Below, piece after piece: positions 44,356-48,991 of a DNA stretch of 48,991 bases. Source of the DNA: Kiritimatiellia bacterium (lineage in GTDB: Bacteria > Verrucomicrobiota > Kiritimatiellia > RFP12 > UBA3636). Every line of letters starts with the position of its first letter. The stretch's first letter is position 1. The stretch covers positions 1 to 48,991 of the forward strand of contig JAGCJJ010000065.1 of NCBI GenBank assembly GCA_017648065.1, read 5' to 3'. The notes under the pieces were generated by a model. It was not told the origin of the DNA and did no database searches. It was given only the letters and a program-made list of their open reading frames with translations. The position numbers and the translations under genes are program-made.

Positions 44356-45939
44356 ATGAAAAAAGTACTTATCCCAACAAAACTTGACGCAATTGCAGCA
44401 AAACTTTTGAATGAAAATGGTGCTTATAGTGTAGTACAAGAGCCAAAAACACAGCTAGCTGATTTGGCTGCAGCAAATCCAGATGCATATGCAATCATTG
44501 TTCGCAGTGAAAAAGTTACTGCAGAAATCATGGATTTACTACCAAGTCTAAAGGTTGTTATCCGTGCTGGTGCTGGTTATGACAATATTGATTGCAAGGC
44601 TGCACGTAAGCGTGGTGTTGATGTTATGAATACTCCTGGTGCAAATTCAAATGGTGTTGCTGAGGAGGTAATCACACTTATGCTTGCTGATGCACGTCAT
44701 GTGCTAGAAGCAGATAAGACAACACGTGCAGGTGGTTGGGAGAAGAGCAAGCTAATGGGGCACGAAATTACTGGTAAGACAGTTGGTATCGTTGGTCTGG
44801 GTAATATCGGCCGCTTGGTAGCTAAGCGTTTGTCTGGCTTTGAGTGTAAAATTCTTGGTTATGATCCACTAGTTCCAGCAGAGCGTGCAAAGCAGTTTGG
44901 TATCACAACAGTTTCCCTACAGGAAATCTTCCATGAGTGTGATTTCATTTCTCTACACATCCCAGAGAATGCAGACACACGTGGTAGCATCAATGCTTCT
45001 CTATTGTCTCTAATGAAGCCTGGCGCAACTCTAATTAACTGCGCTCGTGCTGGTATCATTGACGAGCAGGCAGTTCGCGATGCTAAGGCAGCTAAGGGTA
45101 TCCGCTTCCTAAACGATGTTTATCCAAAAGATGCTGAGGGTCCTAAGTCTGTTGCAGATATCGCAGATATCATGATGCCACACCTAGGTGCAAATACATA
45201 TGAGGCAAATGAGACAGCAGCACGCCGTGCAGCTCAGCAGCTAATTGATCTTGATGAGAAGGGTATTACAAGCTACATCGTTAATCAGGATATTCCTCGT
45301 GGTCTTGATCCTTCATACTGCGAGCTAGCATCAATGCTAGCAGTACTAACACGTGGCTTGCTTGGCACAAATTGCCCAATTACATCAATTGAGACAAGCT
45401 TCTATGGTACATTGGCTCCATATAGCAAGTGGTTGCTACTATCTCTTCTAAATGGAATTTGGGAGGATATCGATCGCTCTACAGATTACAACCACGCTCT
45501 TAAGTACCTTGAGGAGAATGGTGTTAAATATATCAATCGTGAGCCAGAAGCTGGTAAGAACTTTGACGCTTCTATGACTCTTGATTTGGTTTCTGTAACA
45601 TCTAACAACCAGGTTCGCAAGGTAAGCGTACGTGGTACAGTTGGTGAGAACGTAATGATGATCTCACGTATCGACGAGTTTGATCGTCTATACTGGGTTC
45701 CTCGTGGCACAGCTCTTTTCTTCGAGTATTTCGATCGCCCAGGTGTTATCGCAACAATTGGTCGCAAGCTAGCTGAGGTTGGTATCAACATTGAGGATAT
45801 GCGTAACCCACACAATCCAAAGACAGGTAAGTCTCTTGCAATTCTAAGTGTAAACACAGAGGTTTCTGAGACTCTTCTAAACGAGATTGCTGGCGAAATT
45901 GAGGCAACAATTGCACACAACATTGTTCTTCCTAAATAA
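44356..45939 (+). CDS. serA: D-3-phosphoglycerate dehydrogenase, long form with ACT domain
   Basis: Oxidises 3-phosphoglycerate as the first step of serine synthesis. The NAD-binding motif GLGNIG is at residues 147-152, the catalytic Arg is in NCARAGII, and the catalytic His is in MPHLGANTYEANE. After a ~100-residue intervening domain the C-terminal ACT domain (about 455-527) begins FFEYFDRPGVIATIGRKLAEVGINI, which usually binds serine for feedback control. At 527 residues it is the long form. Codon use (CTA Leu, ACA Thr) resembles gapA and pgk. It is followed by a strong terminator. Confidence 0.95.
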   Translation: MKKVLIPTKLDAIAAKLLNENGAYSVVQEPKTQLADLAAANPDAYAIIVRSEKVTAEIMDLLPSLKVVIRAGAGYDNIDCKAARKRGVDVMNTPGANSNGVAEEVITLMLADARHVLEADKTTRAGGWEKSKLMGHEITGKTVGIVGLGNIGRLVAKRLSGFECKILGYDPLVPAERAKQFGITTVSLQEIFHECDFISLHIPENADTRGSINASLLSLMKPGATLINCARAGIIDEQAVRDAKAAKGIRFLNDVYPKDAEGPKSVADIADIMMPHLGANTYEANETAARRAAQQLIDLDEKGITSYIVNQDIPRGLDPSYCELASMLAVLTRGLLGTNCPITSIETSFYGTLAPYSKWLLLSLLNGIWEDIDRSTDYNHALKYLEENGVKYINREPEAGKNFDASMTLDLVSVTSNNQVRKVSVRGTVGENVMMISRIDEFDRLYWVPRGTALFFEYFDRPGVIATIGRKLAEVGINIEDMRNPHNPKTGKSLAILSVNTEVSETLLNEIAGEIEATIAHNIVLPK

Positions 45940-45963
45940 TTAAATTAAGGAAAAACAAACAAT

Positions 45964-46003
45964 AAAAAGAGCGAGCTCCAATAAAGGGTCTCGCTCTTTT
46001 TGC
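45964..46003 (+). terminator. Intrinsic terminator of serA
   Basis: AAAAAGAGCGAG (45964-45975) pairs perfectly with CTCGCTCTTTTT (45990-46001), 14-base loop. Confidence 0.92.
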
Positions 46004-46017
46004 TTTTCTATTTCCTA

Positions 46018-46366
46018 AACACCAATACGCATACACTAATGAGCATATATAAATAAAGGACACGAATATGCAGGAATATACACGAATGTGGGATGGGAAT
46101 ATGGGATACTGTGGTTATGAAGGTTAGGAATATTTTCGTGTATCTAGAAAGGAAATACTAAAGACCCGAACACTAATACGCATACACTAATGAGCATATA
46201 TAAATAAAGGACACGAATATGCACGAATATACACGAATGTGGGATGGAAATATGGGATACTGTGGTTATGAGGATTAGGAATATCTTCGTGTATCTAGAA
46301 AGGAAATACTAAAGACCCAAACATATACCTAAATTATTAGTGTCCATTCGTGCATATTCGTGTTCT
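46018..46366. repeat. 151-bp tandem duplication with an inverted arm
   Basis: A unit of 151 bases occurs twice in tandem (about 46018-46168 and 46169-46319) with only a few substitutions. Each copy carries CACGAAT words (GGACACGAATATGCACGAAT in copy 2, 46209-46228). The 20-base segment 46346-46365 is its reverse complement at 19 of 20 positions, so RNA or single-stranded DNA could fold back. There is no ORF. It may be a dispersed non-coding repeat or a miniature mobile element; other copies cannot be checked here. Confidence 0.8.
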
Positions 46367-46504
46367 TGAAAACCCTCGCAACCATTCCCACCCAATATGA
46401 ATACGCTTGACACATATTGCTCATGTGTGCTTAAATAAACATATAAGGTATTGTTTGTAATTATTTGTATAGTTAAAATTTAGATGCAATTAGGTGTAGT
46501 TGAT

Positions 46505-48991
46505 ATGAATAAACAGCAATTGTTGTGTGGCTTATTGTCGCTTCTTATGTGTAGTGCCAATGCAGCTTGGATTTTTGATAGTAGTGCTAGAACACTTACT
46601 AATAGTGAGTCTAGCGTTGTAATTAAAAATGTTTCTGCGAGCGGAACAAATCTGACAATCAATCAGCAAGCCTACAGTACAGATACCTATGAATATGGGA
46701 TGCTGGACTTTAATTCAGAGGCTATAGTTGATGCAAACGGGCAGCAGTATGATTTGGTTGCTCTAGGGAATAGCGCTTTTCAACATTGTAAGGGTATAAC
46801 TGGCTTTATTGCACCACCAACGCTTACGACTCTTAATGAGCGCTCCTTCCAAGGCTCTGGTATTTTTACGTTTGATATTTCACAAACAACTAATTTCACC
46901 TTTTGGGGCGGTGCAATGTTCCAGGATGCATTTAACCTGACAGGCGATATTTATCTTCCTGATACAATTACCACCTTTGGTAGCTGGGCTTTCCATCAAG
47001 CAGGTATTGATAGCACTGGCTTTAGTGTTTACTTCGGTGCTTCCATTGCTCCTACTGTGGTAGATCAGCAAGGACAACAAGGTGGTATGTTCTTTAGATC
47101 TAATGTAGAGGTGGTTGATTTTTCAAAGCTTACTCGTATTAAATTTGTTGACCATTGCTTTAGATCTACACCAAAGCTAAAAAAGGTTTTGCTCCCTGAA
47201 ATCGTAGATGCTATGCCACAATTCTCATTTAATTGCCATACCAAAAATTATCCACTGCTTGAGGTGTATTTTAAGAATTGCCCATTCACAGTAGATAATA
47301 TCGCAAAAAATCCATTTTGCGAAATGTTTAATGGTGGAGAGAAATATACGGTATCAGAGGCGAATATAGCAGCTACAACGAATATCGTTATCTATGTGCC
47401 TCGCTTCTCCAATACTTCAATTTCTCCAAATTGGAATAAAAATGCTACAGCATGGGAAGAGCTTGCTGCAAATAGCCCAAAATGGCGAACAGATAATTCT
47501 ACTCCAATTTTTACTCTGCCTACCACTCCTGATGGTGAGGGCCTGTATGTTACAGATTATAGCAAAACTGGCTATTCCTGGAACGATGGTGTTGTTAGAG
47601 TAAAGTTTTGGGAGGATCCTAATCAAATTGAATTTGATGCCTCAAAACCGGCTTGCTATGAAGAGCTAGTTAACGTTTCTCCTACAAATGTTTCTTTAAA
47701 TGTTATTGCTAGAAATATCCCAGAAAAAGCTACCAAGCTATATGTAACACTGGCTATATATGCAGACGCAGAGCATACACAGCTGGTTGCTTCAAAAAAT
47801 GGAGCTCTTACTCGTGAAAATATTTCTGTATATTTTGATTTTAACGATTTAAATCCGGATGCTCCGTATTTCTTTACCATGTCTTGCGTGGATAATCAGC
47901 AAAGCCCTGTTCAAGGCGATTTGGTAGATTTAGGTCTGCTTAATTCCTGGTTGTATGATGAAGAGGCAAAAACACTGACCTTGAGCGCCAAATCTGAAGT
48001 TGCAAGCGTTGTTATTGAAAATGTTACTGCAGATGGTTCTGATTTGACAATCGGGAATAACAAGCTGTGTAAGTATCCAAATATTGATTTGTCTTGTCAT
48101 ATCTATGGTGATTATAAAATCGTTAAGATTGATAGCAATGCTTTCCAGAATAGCTTGATTTTAACAAGAGTTATATTGCCAGAAGAATTAACAATTATTC
48201 AGGAAAGTGTATTTGACTCTTGCTCTAATCTCGAATATGTTGAGGGCATAAATGTGAAAGCTATCCAGAATAATGCTTTCAGAAATTGTTTTTCATTAAA
48301 GCAGTTTAAGGTGGAGGAGCTATATTCTGTTAATAACGGAGGCTTCCAAGCTTGCTATGTGCTTACAGATTTTGGTCCGGCTAATGCAATTACTAATATC
48401 GGAAATGATGCATTTGTAAATTGTAATAGCTTAAGTAAAGACTTGGCTTTGACAAGCCCAGAGCTGACAAAAATAGGTAGATATGCTTTTGCTGAATGCC
48501 ACAAAATTACTTCTGTAACTTTAGGTGAGAATGTTGTAGATATTGGCGAAAAGGCTTTCTTTAAGACCTATGCTGTATCAAATGTAGTATTCCAATCCAA
48601 TGATATTGAAAATATCAGCACTACAGCCTTTGGTGGACATGGAGTTATAAATAACTCAAGTGCTGCAGAGCTGAAGATATATATGACAAATGTGCCAACT
48701 ACTCTAAAGAATTTCTTGACAGAAACTCATGCTCAGGCTGGTCCGACGGATGCACAAATTGCTGCTGCTGATACCATTGTAACTATGTATATTCCATATT
48801 ACGATGGAGTAATCAAGGATGCTGAAAATGGAATATCTCGTAGTGGAAAATTTGCTGCAAATGCTCTTGAATGGCAGAATGCAGATATACCGGCTCTTGT
48901 TGGCGATGGCAGCACATTTATTTTGCCAACAGATGAAAAGGATACAGGAATTTGGTATAACAAACACAATAATTGGGGCGGTTATATAGTA
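46505..48991 (+). CDS. BspA-like leucine-rich-repeat exported protein (3' end missing)
   Basis: Open without a stop from ATG 46505 to the window end (829 codons). A short signal peptide (MNKQQLLCGLLSLLMCSANA) is followed by LRR_5/BspA-type repeats: LGNSAFQHCKGITGFIAPP, ALTSPELTKIGRYAFAECHKI, SVTLGENVVDIGEKAFFK. The recurrent pattern is IGxxAFxxCxxLxxVxLPxxLxxI. The repeats occur in two blocks, residues ~65-310 and ~490 onward. A non-repeat region separates them. BspA-like proteins bind host matrix or other cells. AGGTG is eight bases before the ATG. Leu codons are more mixed (CTG, TTG, CTT) than in the core genes. Confidence 0.82.
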   Translation, partial: MNKQQLLCGLLSLLMCSANAAWIFDSSARTLTNSESSVVIKNVSASGTNLTINQQAYSTDTYEYGMLDFNSEAIVDANGQQYDLVALGNSAFQHCKGITGFIAPPTLTTLNERSFQGSGIFTFDISQTTNFTFWGGAMFQDAFNLTGDIYLPDTITTFGSWAFHQAGIDSTGFSVYFGASIAPTVVDQQGQQGGMFFRSNVEVVDFSKLTRIKFVDHCFRSTPKLKKVLLPEIVDAMPQFSFNCHTKNYPLLEVYFKNCPFTVDNIAKNPFCEMFNGGEKYTVSEANIAATTNIVIYVPRFSNTSISPNWNKNATAWEELAANSPKWRTDNSTPIFTLPTTPDGEGLYVTDYSKTGYSWNDGVVRVKFWEDPNQIEFDASKPACYEELVNVSPTNVSLNVIARNIPEKATKLYVTLAIYADAEHTQLVASKNGALTRENISVYFDFNDLNPDAPYFFTMSCVDNQQSPVQGDLVDLGLLNSWLYDEEAKTLTLSAKSEVASVVIENVTADGSDLTIGNNKLCKYPNIDLSCHIYGDYKIVKIDSNAFQNSLILTRVILPEELTIIQESVFDSCSNLEYVEGINVKAIQNNAFRNCFSLKQFKVEELYSVNNGGFQACYVLTDFGPANAITNIGNDAFVNCNSLSKDLALTSPELTKIGRYAFAECHKITSVTLGENVVDIGEKAFFKTYAVSNVVFQSNDIENISTTAFGGHGVINNSSAAELKIYMTNVPTTLKNFLTETHAQAGPTDAQIAAADTIVTMYIPYYDGVIKDAENGISRSGKFAANALEWQNADIPALVGDGSTFILPTDEKDTGIWYNKHNNWGGYIV

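Overview
The window is low-GC DNA from a Gram-negative bacterium. The evidence for Gram-negative is a dispersed set of outer-membrane and lipopolysaccharide genes: an LpxL-like acyltransferase, an MsbA-like ABC exporter, a GT9 glycosyltransferase, LptF/G, an LptE-like lipoprotein and an OmpA protein. Large secreted proteins with fibronectin III, Calx-beta, glycine-rich and BspA-type leucine-rich modules, a GH95 fucosidase, and oxygen defence based on rubrerythrin point to an anaerobic, glycan-using gut organism. I infer a member of the PVC group (Kiritimatiellae/Lentisphaeria-like), but no 16S gene is present to confirm this. Highly expressed genes (gapA, pgk, serA, ribosomal proteins) strongly favour CTA for leucine and ACA for threonine.

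Layout. 1-975: truncated DDE/rve transposase and one end of an insertion sequence. 1068-3521: two adjacent exported proteins, each broken by one frameshift in a poly-A run; the second carries DnaJ-type zinc-finger motifs. 4109-5370: rsfS (apparently with an ATT start codon) overlapping an LpxL-type acyltransferase. 5681-8182: gapA, with a structured leader RNA, then pgk. 8518-11202: exported Fn3 protein. 11447-15006: ABC ATPase, HAD phosphatase and solute-binding protein without a permease. 15233-15916 (minus): VTT membrane protein. 15987-21832: methyltransferase, GT9, aldo/keto reductase with ferredoxin domain, DUF1893, MsbA-like ABC exporter. 22104-24941: second large exported protein. 25349-28584: the alpha ribosomal operon rpmJ-rpsM-rpsK-rpsD-rpoA-rplQ. 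28697-32530 (minus): ZIP transporter, LptF/G permease, OmpA protein with an 11-unit calcium-binding repeat.

32843-36195: an OlsF-like two-domain acyltransferase, DUF192, reverse rubrerythrin and a Fur-family regulator. 36295-41145 (minus): Gfo/Idh/MocA oxidoreductase, glycerophosphodiester phosphodiesterase and GH95 glycosidase. 41372-42109 (minus): membrane HExxH protein divergent from rpsT (42196-42459). 42568-44223 (minus): LptE-like lipoprotein and a TPR/BamD-like protein. 44356-45939: serA. 46018-46366: a 151-bp tandem duplication with an inverted arm. 46505 to the end: a BspA-like surface protein that runs off the window.

No tRNA, rRNA or CRISPR array was seen. The observations most worth checking are the paired poly-A frameshifts, the structured gapA leader, the ATT start of rsfS, the shared C-terminal tail of the two large exported proteins, and the 46-kb repeat.
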